From positions 1 through 32,816 of the forward strand of contig CANQAD010000023.1 in assembly GCA_947588735.1 (NCBI GenBank): DNA of 32,816 bases, given 5' to 3'. This DNA is from an uncultured Akkermansia sp. GTDB taxonomy: Bacteria > Verrucomicrobiota > Verrucomicrobiia > Verrucomicrobiales > Akkermansiaceae. The first letter of the stretch is position 1; every line of letters starts with the position of its first letter. This document shows positions 1-9,225 of the stretch, piece after piece. The notes under the pieces were generated by a model that saw only the letters and a list, made by a program, of their open reading frames with translations, was not told the origin of the DNA and did no database searches. Made by a program: the position numbers and the translations under genes.

Positions 1-3000
1 GCACCGCATCCGCCACAGAACCCAAAATCATCTCCTCATCCGGCACATCCTCCAGCAACCCATGCTTATGCGCCACCCTCAGCGCCATCTCCCCAGCCTC
101 CATCGGAGTATACCGCCGCGCCTCCAGCAACTCAGCATCCCCATCCTTCCGCATCGCAATCAACTTCGCCAAATCCCCCTCCAGCTCCCGCGCCAAATCA
201 TCACCCCACGCCACTCTCCCCGTCAGCCTCGCCTTACTCGCATCAATCTCCGCCCGCATCCTCCCATCATCCCGCCCCGCAAAAGCCCTCTCCTTATACC
301 TCCCCCACGTCCGCGCATGCTCCCCAATCACACTAAACGACACCTCCCCATCATCAATCAAATCCCCCAGCGCCTTATCCCTCTCCCCAGCCTTATACTC
401 AATCGGAATAATCCCATTCTCCAAGCACACACGCCGCACCGCCTCCTTATTCCCCACCCTATCGCTAAACAGCGCATACACCCACTCATTCATCTTCACC
501 TCCCTCCGCGGCACCGCCTCCAGATAATCCGTCTTCTCTGCGCGCAACTCGTTCAAAATCCTCACCGTCTCCTTGATAAAATCACTCCCCCTCTCCATCG
601 CATCCGAACTCTTCAGATTCCACAAATCCGCGTGCCCATCCGCATCCGTTGACCTCATAATCGCATCCCTCACACTCCTCTCCGTCACCTCATCCAAATC
701 CGCCAACGCCTCAAACACAGCAATCCACTCCTCATCCCCTAGCCACGTATCATACTTCTCCGTAAGCATATTCATCCACGCCCCTATCTCATCACTCCTC
801 ACCCTCACATCATCCCTCTTTTGCAGCCTCTCCCTCTGCCCCTTCACATCCTCCATATCCCTCATCCGCCGCGCCAAATACGCCTTTGCTGTCCGCACCA
901 AATCCATCTCTCTCTCCGTCGCCTCATTCCCCCTCCGCTTCCGCTCATACAAATAATCCGTCAGATTCTCCAGCGTCGCCTCCACATTCTCGTGCTTCTC
1001 CTCATCCCAAAAATACTTCCTATCATCTCCCTCTTCCTCCGACGAAACGATATTTGGCATCCGCCCCGTCCACGCATCCCGCGAATATACATCCGTCCCC
1101 CTCCTCGGATCCACCACTTCCGGACGCGCCACAAGCGTCATAAACTGCTCATGCTTGATCCACTGATACGGCTCATCCAGTCGCGTCACCGCTATACTCG
1201 GCAGCGGCATCCCTCCCATCTTCGCTGACTGCAAAAAATTGTAATAATTCAACGTATGCACCGCCGCAAGATTGCGCACACTCGCCGAAAAATCCACATC
1301 CTCCACCCTCTGCCAATCCGGATTATCTTCCGAATACTCACTCCACGCATGCCGGTTATTAATCGCAACCACCTCAATATAATCCGGATTGAAAATCACA
1401 TAATTATACGTCTTCTCCCCCTCCTTATGCCGCGTGCTCCCATCCTCATACTTCACACCCCTTATCCCATGCTCATCCAGCCACTCACTCGCCGCACGCG
1501 CACTCCCCAACTTCTTCGCAAGCTGCTCATACAGCAACCATCCTTCCCTCGTCGGGATATTCCTCGCCGACACATCAAAAAACATATCAAAATCCACATT
1601 CAACAACTCACCAAACGCCGCCGCCACATCCGGATGCTCCTCCAAAAACCCATCCAACTTCTCATCCCAATGCAACAAATTCCCATCATCCACATCCGCA
1701 CGCATCCGATAATTCACCGGGTACTGCTTCCCATCAGCCTTCACCAAAATATCATTCTCAATAAAATAATCAGCCACCAGCACCTCCTGCTTAAAATACT
1801 CCAACTTATTCCTCGCATGCCTCATCATATCCTCATCCTTCTCCTCATCCGCCTTGCGAACCAAACCCTCCCACCTCTTCACCGACTCCTTCAACTCTTC
1901 CCTCTCATCAATCATCGCCCACTTTGAAGACACATGCACCCACGCATCAGCATCCCTCAAATTCTGCTCCCCCGTCACCCCGTGCGCCCTCAACCCCGCC
2001 AGCACATCCTCTTTTTGCAGCCTCTTCCGATTCCTCGTCAGCCCCTGCAAAAAAATACCCAGTGTCTTTGTAAACTGCTCATGGTAAAACCTATTCACCC
2101 CCGGACTCTCCGCCCCATAAATCACGCCCCACCCATACACCTGATTCCCCTCTCCCGTCCCCACATGCTCCTTATCCGGCCTCCGGAAAAGCGCACGACT
2201 CACATGCGAAAAATCCACCGACGCGCTAAAATCCGCGCCTCCATCCACCAGCACACCGTTCACCGCTTCCAACTTCCCGTCTTTCATCAACCCCCGCTCC
2301 TTCGCATCCGCAACCGACATCGAAACATCCCCCTTGACATCCGCCACATCCTCCTTTAAGATAACCCCAGAGTCGGGGTCGGCTAGTTTGGTTGATAGTA
2401 ATTGAGACATGAAGGTCTCTTCCAAACTCGTCCATTCCCCGGCTCTTGCTTTATCCAGATAACGCAGTCGGTTATTCTTCAGTAAGCCCGCATACTTCGT
2501 ATCATCCTTTGAACGTGCGTAAGCAGACGAAACAAAAGAAACTAAAACCTGCCCATCGTCCGAGCCTCTCAGCTTCAAAATAGCTGCCACCTTCCTCACC
2601 TTCCCGTCGCGCGCCGGGGCTTCCAGCTCCGTCACCACCACATAATCCCTTTCCTTCGTATTATCTTCAAAAATAGCAATCGGGTCGCACAACTCTGCAG
2701 GCAACTTCCCAATCTGCTCCACCGTCATATCATGCTGGCTGCTCAACTTCTCCAAATTGTCCCAACGTATCATCACATCCCCTTCCCACGGGAAAATCAA
2801 CTTCATCACCTCAGGGTAGGAACATACACGGAAAATAAAACCCTTCTTCGGCTTCTTTTCCGCCGCAAAAACCTCCTGCACCCGCCGCGCAAAATCACGC
2901 GCCTCATTCCCGTCCACCTCAAAAACACCCCTCCCATCCCTCACACTCGCGCTAAAATCAAACCCGCCTTGCCCCTCCGGCACAAACTCCTGCCCCCGCG

Positions 3001-4672
3001 CCTCCTGCTGCCCGGCTTGCGCCTTCTCGCGCTCGTACTCCTCAAGCACGCGCCTCACCGGATCCGGCCTTGTCTCCCCGTCCCACAACTGCACCGCCGC
3101 AATCAAATCCGGGTAGCTCCCAATATACTCCCACCTCGTCAACTCCCCCGTCAGCGCCGCCAACTTCCCCTCATTATCCTCACTCGTCGTAGCAATCACA
3201 CCCAGCCTCTCCGCCTCAGCCCGGCTATCCTTGCTCAACTTCTTGCCCATCTTCAGCAGCTTAATCGCACCCTTCAACGCCTGCATATTCAGCTCAATAC
3301 AGCGCGCCATCTTATCCAAATCCGCCTCAAAATCCGCACCCAAATCCAGCAAACCCTGCTTCAAGGTCACCCTCTCCTTATTCGCCAAAAGCTGCGTCAT
3401 CGCCCCAATATACTCCCAACTCTTCCCATCCCTCAGCAACCCCGCCGCCCGGCTCTGAATCTCCTCCACCCTCGCCTCATCCGCCAAATTCTGCGTCAAC
3501 TGGCAAATCACCTCCGCATCCTTCGCACTCACCTTATCATCCATGAAAAGGTCAAACAAATTCTGCCGCGCCTGCCGCCCAATAAAAATCCCCCTCTTAC
3601 TCTTCGTCGCATTGCGCAGCAACCCCTTGCGGTACAACTCCCCGTCACTCTGCGGCATCGTCCGAATATACACCGCCGCCGTCTTCTCATCCGCCTGGTC
3701 ATCCCGCATATTATTCTCATAATCCAACATCCTCGCCCACCTCTCATCATGCGCCGCATCCTCAATAAACACATAGCACATATGCGCCTCCACCTTGCTA
3801 TCCTCCATCATCTTCGCAAACCGGTGCCGCCCGCTGATAAGCTCCAGCCTCCCGTCTTTCCGCAACCACAAATAAAGCGGCGCCGCACTCTGCTCAAAAT
3901 CACCCGTCAACTCCCTCCCCGCCAACTCCCCATACTTCCCCTTCTCCCCCACCTTCACCTGCTTCAAACCCAACTTAATATCCCCCTTGCGCACCATCCC
4001 CGCATAATACCCCCCTCCCGCATTATACACACACGCATCATTCACAAAAACACCCCGCACCACCCCCGGCGCCCTCACCGCCTCCGGGTCCGCCGTCAGC
4101 AAATGCGTCTGCGCCTGCCGCTGCGCTTCTTCCTCCGTCGCTCGGCTTCCCTCCACCGGCTGCGCGCTCGCTCTCGCCCGCTCATGTTCCTCAATGGCGC
4201 GCTCGTTCTCTTCTGCCTGCCTCTGCGCCTGTCCCACTCCCGGCATGGGATTCCCCGCCGCTTTTGCATCCGCTTCCGCGCGCGCCTCGCTCGTGCTTTG
4301 CGCCACGCTCTCCACCGCTTCCAGCCGCGCCTGCGAAAAAACATCCTGAACCGTCACCCCCAACTTATTCAGCACCTCGTCGATATACTTCACCGCCCCA
4401 TTCCCCTCCGCCTGTAAAGCCGCCGCGTAGGCCCGCTGCACCGTCCCAACCGCTGTACTCGCCTCGATAAGCCCGTCGGTAAACGCCTGCAACTGCTGCA
4501 TCCATTCCGGCAAAACACTGCTGCTGCTATCCATGTACTTACTCACCGCCAACGTACTCATCGCCTCAATCACGCTCATGCGCTCAGCATTGCCGTTCTT
4601 ATCCCGCTTAATCTTCTCCACCTTCGCGCTCGGGTCTTCCTTCACCACAAGCTCGCGCGCCAGCTTCTCGAG
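1..4672 (-). CDS. Large polyvalent protein of a phage or conjugative element, partial at both ends
   Basis: The minus strand is open without a stop from about 4703 to the window edge, giving at least 1550 codons. Reading from the 5' side, an Ala/Glu/Arg-rich, probably coiled stretch (about 4130-4350) is followed by a ParB-like segment with the motif ISGRHRFA (about 3808-3845), typical of ddrB-like ParB domains in polyvalent proteins. Next is a nuclease-like segment of the MuF C-terminal/BECR type (about 2430-2950, with HDMTVEQIGKLPAELCDPIA). Then comes an ADP-ribosyltransferase-like segment with GTGEGNQVYGWGV (about 2110-2172) and a C-terminal NYVIFNPDYIEV (about 1370-1410). A module with GGMPLPSIAVTR (about 1170-1230) and a further alpha-helical module run off the window. 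Such proteins are thought to be injected with, or to protect, incoming mobile DNA. The true start is missing: sequence homologous to an ISL3 transposase begins at about 4672. Domain names come from motif memory; biochemical activity is inferred. Confidence 0.8.
329..2959 (-). repeat. Recurrent DFSASV-type linker motif between modules of the polyvalent protein
   Basis: The hexapeptide DFSASV is encoded three times in the same reading frame, at 2942-2959, 2216-2233 and 1277-1294, and a shorter SFSV occurs at 329-340. Each copy sits just before a new module: the nuclease-like segment, the ADP-ribosyltransferase-like segment, the GGMPLPSIAVTR module and the last helical module. The codons differ among copies, so the peptide rather than the DNA is conserved. 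A domain boundary or proteolytic processing signal is a reasonable inference, but nothing in the window shows the protease. Confidence 0.7.
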
Positions 4673-5223
4673 TAAAAATCGTGACGGATCGCTTCCATGT
4701 GATCAGATTAATCAACAAAGCCTTGCATGACTACATCAAGACTGTCGCCCCCGAGCAACGCTGGAAGCGTGGTTATGCGCATCTGTTGAGTAAGAGAAGA
4801 GAAAATCTTACGAATAAGCAAAAGGAAAGACTTGATGAACTGCTTGGTATGGATAGCTCCTTCATGTTAGCTTATGATTTTAAGCAACGTCTTTGCAGTT
4901 TGCTCAATCTCAAATCGCTCACGAGACAAGCGTGCCGCAAGCCTCTGCGCGAATTAACCCAAATGCTTGATGATTTACGCAACACCTCCCATCTCATTTG
5001 GCGCCGCCTTGCTGATACACTCAGTAAGTGGTTTGTGCCCATCATCTGCATGTGGCGCTTTACAAAAAGCAACGGCATCACGGAAGGCTTCCAGCGCAAG
5101 ATGAAGTTCATTCAACGTCGCGCCTACGGTTTCCGAAACTTCCAAAATTATCGTCTCAGGGTCCTGCTCGAATGCTCCCACCTTTTTAACAAAAATTCCT
5201 CTTTCCACAAAAATTTGGGTTGA
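4672..5223 (+). pseudogene. ISL3-family transposase, C-terminal fragment
   Basis: The reading frame is open from 4672 and encodes the C-terminal part of a DDE transposase of the ISL3 family. VTDRFHVIRLINKA contains the second catalytic Asp region, and NGITEGFQRKMKFIQRRAYGF contains the final Glu and the conserved RRAYGF block. The first open codons lie inside the junction with the polyvalent gene, and no start codon or N-terminal half (HTH, zinc-binding region and first Asp) is present. The GTG at 4681 is therefore an internal codon. About 180 residues remain of a family that is usually about 400-450 long. The fragment ends just before the presumed right end of the element at 5246. Confidence 0.85.
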
Positions 5224-5244
5224 CCCCAAATTTGGGTTGACCCC
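5211..5244 (+). repeat. Tandem duplication of the presumed ISL3 right end
   Basis: The 17-base unit AAATTTGGGTTGACCCC occurs twice head to tail (5211-5227 and 5228-5244) and is followed by two more C. It overlaps the end of the transposase fragment and abuts the tRNA terminator, so it probably marks the right terminus of the ISL3-like element. Whether the double unit is the normal end or a duplication cannot be decided here. Confidence 0.6.
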
Positions 5245-5246
5245 CC

Positions 5247-5285
5247 AAAAAAGAGCTAGATACGTTCCCTAAACATACCTAGCTC
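5247..5285 (-). terminator. Rho-independent terminator of the tRNA-Leu gene
   Basis: On the minus strand GAGCTAG-GTATGT pairs with ACGTAT-CTAGCTC around a 7-base loop, a stem of about 13 pairs including two G-U pairs, followed directly by six T. It begins three bases after the tRNA 3' end. The T run stops exactly where the C-rich insertion-sequence end starts. Confidence 0.85.
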
Positions 5286-5287
5286 AC

Positions 5288-5369
<82 letters not shown>

Positions 5370-5396
5370 AGAAGCGCACATTTGGTGTGCGGAGGG

Positions 5397-5425
5397 ATTC
5401 TACATGAATTGTCATGACATGGCAA
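5397..5425 (-). promoter_or_regulatory. Promoter of tRNA-Leu
   Basis: Minus-strand TTGCCA (5425-5420) and TAGAAT (5402-5397) are separated by 17 bases. Transcription would begin near 5390, about 20 bases before the tRNA 5' end. Confidence 0.7.
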
Positions 5426-5460
5426 GCCTTTTTCATTGGAAATAGAATTTTTGCACATCC

Positions 5461-5491
5461 GCGCAATGCCTCAAAAATAAAGTCACCGAAG
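5461..5491 (+). repeat. Left terminal inverted repeat of the insertion sequence
   Basis: It begins GCGCAATGCCTCAAAAATAA and is the exact reverse complement of 7081-7111 over 31 bases. Confidence 0.9.
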
Positions 5492-5531
5492 GGTCGCCAA
5501 AAACAGGAAAAGAGGATTTTGCGAATGCTTG

Positions 5532-6943
5532 ATGCCTCAAAAAAAGGTTAATATCAAACATATGCTACTTAAGATGAGTAAACAAGCAAGAATAGAGTTA
5601 CTTTCTGTCTGGAGAGAAAGATATGCCTCGCCAGTCTCTCGATACAAGAAAGCAAGGATTATAGATTACATCATGCAATCTGCTGGTTACAAGAATCGCA
5701 AGACAGTCATCCGGCTGTTGAGCGGCAAGAAATCGCCGCCAGGCAAGAAGAAGAAAGGAAGGCCCCAAATAATAGGTGGCAAAAAACTTCAAGTCATCAA
5801 AAATATCTGGTTATCGATGGGACGGCCTTGCGGGAAGCGCATGGCAGCGCAGCTCCCGGAGTGGCTTGCCTTTTATGCGGCAGATGAACGCACAGAATAT
5901 GAGAGTCTGGAATGGGCGTTGGGGATTTCCGCAGCAACACTGGATCGCGTACTGGGCTCTACAAAGATCAAGCAGGGAAGAGGCAAAGCAGAGCAGGAGA
6001 GCCTGAGTAATCTGAAGAAGAGCATAGAGTTGGTGGATTCACAACGAATCATCACGCAGCCCGGACACCTCTACGCGGATACAGTGTCGCATGGAGGCTC
6101 AGAGACGAGAGGGGACTACGCGTGGACGCTGACATTGACAGGGCAACCGCATTTGAAAGAAGTTCATCAACGGAGAAAATGCTCTTGTTGGCTGATATGA
6201 TCGTTGATACGCATCAAAAAAAATGACAACAAGCAGTCATCATGATGATGGCTCTCAAGAACTCTCCTGCCTACGTTCATGATTCGCAAAACCTGCGCAA
6301 CGCGCACATGATCAATAAATCGTAATTCGTAACTCGTCAATCGTAAATAGCAACCGCATTTCCTAATGCGGTTGCCCTGCTGACATTGACGGATGACTTG
6401 ACGCTCTGGACAAGCAATCGAGCCGTGTGAAACAAAGGACAGTATGGGGTATGCCAGGCCTTTGGGCATTTATTCAGGGAGATGCCGTTTAGCAAACGCA
6501 GCATCAACACGGATAATGGGGCGGAGTTTATCAATTACCATCTGCAAGGCTGGCTGAAGCAGCACCAGAAGAGATGTAAGGTGACGCGCTCACGACCTTA
6601 CCACAAGAACGACAATGCCCGTGCAGAGGAACGCAACCGCCACAAGGTGCGCGAGCTTGTAGGCAGAGATCGATTCGATGAGCTGGGATGTGTTGGTTTA
6701 CTTAACAAGGTATACAAGTACCATGACTTGCTGACGAATCACTTTTACGCCAGTACGCGACTCGTTTCAAAACACAGGGAGAAGAGCAACGGAAAGATGA
6801 GCCGCAAATATGACAAGCCTCAGACGCCCTACCAGCGTCTGCCAGCCACACTTAACCCGGAATCAAAGAGGTATAAAAAGCTTATGGAGCAGCCCGCTCG
6901 ACTTAATCTTATAGAACTTAGCCGCAAAGTAGAGAGTCGTTGA
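5532..6943 (+). pseudogene. Integrase-core (rve/DDE) transposase, broken by a nested element and a stop codon
   Basis: The first part (5532-6139) encodes a basic helix-turn-helix region and the first catalytic Asp in HLYADTVSHGG (Asp about residue 183). It is interrupted by the miniature element at 6140-6378. Removing that element with one copy of its target duplication (251 bp) restores the frame, which continues TDDLTLWTSNRAV, hits TGA at 6428-6430 where Trp is plausible, and proceeds through NTDNGAEF (second Asp) and NDNARAEERNRHKVRELVG (Glu). The frame stops at 6941-6943. A shifted frame 6943-7038 (RKLYEHIKRVRQQREESF) may be the original C-terminus, implying a third lesion. ATG 5532 is preferred over the TTG before it. 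The intact protein would have been about 390-420 residues. Confidence 0.85.
6140..6378 (+). mobile_element. Miniature inverted-repeat element nested in the transposase gene
   Basis: This 239-bp element has no coding capacity. It begins AGGGCAACCGCATT (6140-6153) and ends with the perfect complement (6365-6378), a 14-bp terminal inverted repeat. It is flanked by a perfect 12-bp direct repeat, GCTGACATTGAC, at 6128-6139 and 6379-6390. The right end also forms an 11-bp hairpin with loop TCCT (6350-6375), and four heptamers beginning TCGT lie at 6320-6347. The 12-bp duplication would suit a transposase of an IS4-like type acting in trans. No such enzyme is in the window. Confidence 0.9.
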
Positions 6944-7080
6944 GGAAACTCTACGAACACATCAAGCGAGTGAGGCAGCAAAGAGAAGAGTCATTTGATA
7001 AGCTCACCGCTCAACAAAGTCTTGCAAATGCTGACTAAAATGCTATGCTGTTGGGTGACCGTTTATTTTGAGGCATCGGG

Positions 7081-7111
7081 CTTCGGTGACTTTATTTTTG
7101 AGGCATTGCGC
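7081..7111 (-). repeat. Right terminal inverted repeat of the insertion sequence
   Basis: Exact 31-base reverse complement of 5461-5491. It lies close to the nrdR promoter. Confidence 0.9.
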
Positions 7112-7146
7112 CAAGACCCAATTCCGTATGTGGTGGTAGATTTGTC

Positions 7147-7174
7147 TTGACGACACAACCCATAGTAGTATGAT
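7147..7174 (+). promoter_or_regulatory. Promoter of nrdR
   Basis: TTGACG (7147-7152), a 16-base spacer and TATGAT (7169-7174). The seventh base after the -10 box is the A of the nrdR start codon at 7181, which predicts a leaderless mRNA. No Shine-Dalgarno sequence is present. Confidence 0.65.
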
Positions 7175-7180
7175 AAAAGC

Positions 7181-7672
7181 ATGCGGTGCATTCGATGTGG
7201 ATACACGGAGGATAAGGTCATCGACTCGCGTATGTCACGCGAGGGCACTTGTATTCGTCGCCGCCGTGAATGTTTGCGCTGCGGCTACCGCTATACAACC
7301 TACGAGCAATTGGAGCGCACGGAGTTGCGTGTGGTGAAACGCTCCAATGTACATGAGGTGCTAAATCGCGAAAAAATACTTCGTGGAATGATAACAGCGT
7401 GCGAAAAACGTCCGGTAAGTATGGCGCAGTTGGATAACGCTACAGATGAACTGGTGGCTGAGTTGCACAGGGATCATGTGCGCGAGGTTCCTACTGCCGT
7501 CATTGTAATGAAGGTGATTGAGAAATTGCGGAATATAGACCCCGTGGCCTGTATTCGCTATTCTTCCAGATATCGGCAGTTCCAAAGTGTGGAAGAGTTC
7601 ATCGAAATTGTGCGCAAGATGGAAAGCGTGCGTGCAAATGACCCATTGCAACGCAAATTAAAACTCGGATGA
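7181..7672 (+). CDS. nrdR: Transcriptional repressor NrdR
   Basis: NrdR is the zinc- and nucleotide-dependent repressor of ribonucleotide reductase genes. The 163-residue protein has the N-terminal zinc ribbon (CIRCGY near residue 3 and CLRCGYR near residue 31), the basic segment SREGTCIRRRRECLRC and the ATP-cone domain (about residues 45-135: RVVKRSNVHEVLNREKILRGM). Its length is normal for the family. The gene overlaps the next one by four bases (ATGA), suggesting translational coupling. No ribonucleotide reductase gene is in the window, and I found no clear NrdR-box pair in its own promoter. Confidence 0.95.
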   Translation: MRCIRCGYTEDKVIDSRMSREGTCIRRRRECLRCGYRYTTYEQLERTELRVVKRSNVHEVLNREKILRGMITACEKRPVSMAQLDNATDELVAELHRDHVREVPTAVIVMKVIEKLRNIDPVACIRYSSRYRQFQSVEEFIEIVRKMESVRANDPLQRKLKLG

Positions 7673-8181
7673 CAGACATGTCCACCAGACATCCTTACCT
7701 GCAGAACGGCGAATATATTACATCCGACTATGATTGCGAATGGCTGGAGCGTGTACTGCACGAGGCGGCTGCGCAGGCAGGCATCTACATGCCATATGAG
7801 CATGAGGTAGCGCAAGGGGTGCTCCGCTATATGGATAACCACTGTCCATTGCGTACCGTGCCGTTGCGCTATTTTTTCGGTCGTTTGCGCAGAGTGCTTC
7901 GCGAGATAGGATTGCCGCGTGTGGCAGAGGCTTTGCGCGAACAGTTACCGCCCGTGTCCATCCCATTGGACGCTCTAGTGAGTAAAAATCCCCTTCCGCT
8001 TTTCTTTTATACAGAGCTAAGGCACAAGCTAGACAGTCTGCGGCGCCGTGGACTAACCGCCTATCGTTTTTCCGGAACTCACCGTTGCAGTTTGGTGCTA
8101 GGTAGGCGTCGTCGCTCATGCCCTACCCAAAAACGGGCTTTGTTGGAACTGGAGACATTTCTAGCCACTCAAGGCTGCTAA
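7669..8181 (+). CDS. Conserved-looking hypothetical protein coupled to nrdR
   Basis: The 170-residue protein is not recognised. Its ATG overlaps the nrdR stop codon (ATGA), and another ATG follows at 7678. It is mostly alpha-helical by composition, with an Arg-rich middle (RYFFGRLRRVLREIGLPRV) and a basic tail (SLVLGRRRRSCPTQKR), and has no signal peptide or membrane segment. The basic patches would suit a nucleic-acid-binding or NrdR-associated protein, but that is inference from position and charge only. Confidence 0.75.
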   Translation: MTDMSTRHPYLQNGEYITSDYDCEWLERVLHEAAAQAGIYMPYEHEVAQGVLRYMDNHCPLRTVPLRYFFGRLRRVLREIGLPRVAEALREQLPPVSIPLDALVSKNPLPLFFYTELRHKLDSLRRRGLTAYRFSGTHRCSLVLGRRRRSCPTQKRALLELETFLATQGC

Positions 8182-8256
8182 AGCTGGTGCGGAATGGGCT
8201 GTAGATTAGAGGGCAGGGTAGTGCGAAAGAGAGAGCGTCAAAACGGCCACCATATT

Positions 8257-9219
8257 TTACCGAGATTCAGAGGTGTACCGTTGCTCGGCATGCTCATCGC
8301 GGATAATGTCCATCACATCCTCTCCGGGCTCCGGAGTGGTCGGTGAGGGGCGGATTTCCTTCACCGAGAATGGGGGAAAATCTGCCTCTGGCGCAATATT
8401 TCCACCGGTGGCGAGTGAGAAATAGCCACGTTGGAGATTAATGTGGCAGTTTATATTGTCGTTAGGATTGGCGTCGCGGGTGAAACGGAACTGAGTAGCC
8501 TGATGCCACGCAGAACCATCCCATCGAAAGATCGGCCCAAAAGTTGCGCGTCGCTCGTTAGTTTTAGATTCCACATTGCGTATAAAATCCTCTACAAAGC
8601 CGCAACTGCCGCCCAATCCTTGGCGCACAGCCTGTACGCGCCAGCAACTCATTAGTTCCCACTTCCCCGTTTCAGGGTTGTGGATGTAACCGGCGATACG
8701 GCGGAAATCCTCGCTTTCGTTACGCTCTACCACGAGAGTGCGAATTACCTGACCCTCCTTCCAATCAAACCTGCGCATAGATTTGCCACCAGTGCCCTCT
8801 CCGCCGAAACGCTCGGTTCGCACATCCCGACCACAAGCCACTAATTTAGCTCTTTCCTCCTCAGGAGCAGCGTGTGGGTTATCACCAGTGTCTTTAGCGT
8901 CCCAGATAGAAAAAATAGCCACACGTATGGGGCGCCCCTGTTCATCTTTTTGTCCTAGCTCCTGAACCCCTATATACCCATTGGAGAAATTGTTACATGA
9001 GAAGTAGGTACCAGGGGCAGACTTTTCGATGAGCGTTTCTTGGTATGCAGCTGTGTGCTCGGGAAGTTCAGGTAGATAAACTAGGTGCACAGAGGTGCAT
9101 TGTCGCTTTGCCATATTCTCTGGAGTCCAGTAGTCGGAGTCCCGCCCTCCCTTCGCTAGGGGCTGCAGCAGCATTCCGGCACATATACCTCCCAATACAA
9201 TTCTCACAGCACATCTCAT
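8257..9219 (-). CDS. Secreted DUF3472 domain protein
   Basis: The 320-residue protein starts with a likely signal peptide (RCAVRIVLGGICAGMLL). The body carries the pattern of DUF3472: GTYFSCNNFSNGYIGVQEL (from about residue 70), VAIFSIWDAKDTGDN, RFGGEGTGGKSM, a Trp-containing strand WKEGQVIRTLVVER, and a later SCGFVEDFIRN segment. DUF3472 proteins are beta-rich, secreted and common in Planctomycetes, Verrucomicrobia and Bacteroidetes; their substrate is unknown to me. The gene is transcribed divergently from speA from its own promoter, which places the transcript start on the initiator ATG. Confidence 0.85.
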   Translation of the reverse strand: MRCAVRIVLGGICAGMLLQPLAKGGRDSDYWTPENMAKRQCTSVHLVYLPELPEHTAAYQETLIEKSAPGTYFSCNNFSNGYIGVQELGQKDEQGRPIRVAIFSIWDAKDTGDNPHAAPEEERAKLVACGRDVRTERFGGEGTGGKSMRRFDWKEGQVIRTLVVERNESEDFRRIAGYIHNPETGKWELMSCWRVQAVRQGLGGSCGFVEDFIRNVESKTNERRATFGPIFRWDGSAWHQATQFRFTRDANPNDNINCHINLQRGYFSLATGGNIAPEADFPPFSVKEIRPSPTTPEPGEDVMDIIRDEHAEQRYTSESR

Positions 9220-9225
9220 GGGCCG

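Larger units (their letters stand above)
5461..7111 (+). mobile_element. Insertion sequence with integrase-type transposase, inactivated
   Basis: The element is bounded by perfect 31-bp inverted repeats at 5461-5491 and 7081-7111. A second, shorter inverted pair, GATGCCTCAAAA (from 5531) and its complement (7068-7079), lies just inside each end and overlaps the core TGCCTCAAAA of the terminal repeat, so each end carries two likely transposase-binding sites. Inside is one broken transposase gene. No clear target duplication is visible next to 5460/7112. Without the nested 251-bp insertion the element would be about 1.4 kb. It sits between tRNA-Leu and nrdR, only 35 bp upstream of the nrdR promoter. 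The family could not be named; the rve-type core excludes ISL3. Confidence 0.85.

Noticed and set aside
62..4470. Long plus-strand open frames rich in Pro, His and Arg
   Set aside because: They are codon-register mirrors of the minus-strand polyvalent gene. Their composition is not protein-like and the opposite strand gives recognisable domains.
6140..6378. Possible CRISPR or integron-type repeat from the TCGTAAN heptamers
   Set aside because: Only four contiguous 7-mers without spacers, confined to one miniature element; no cas or integrase gene is nearby.
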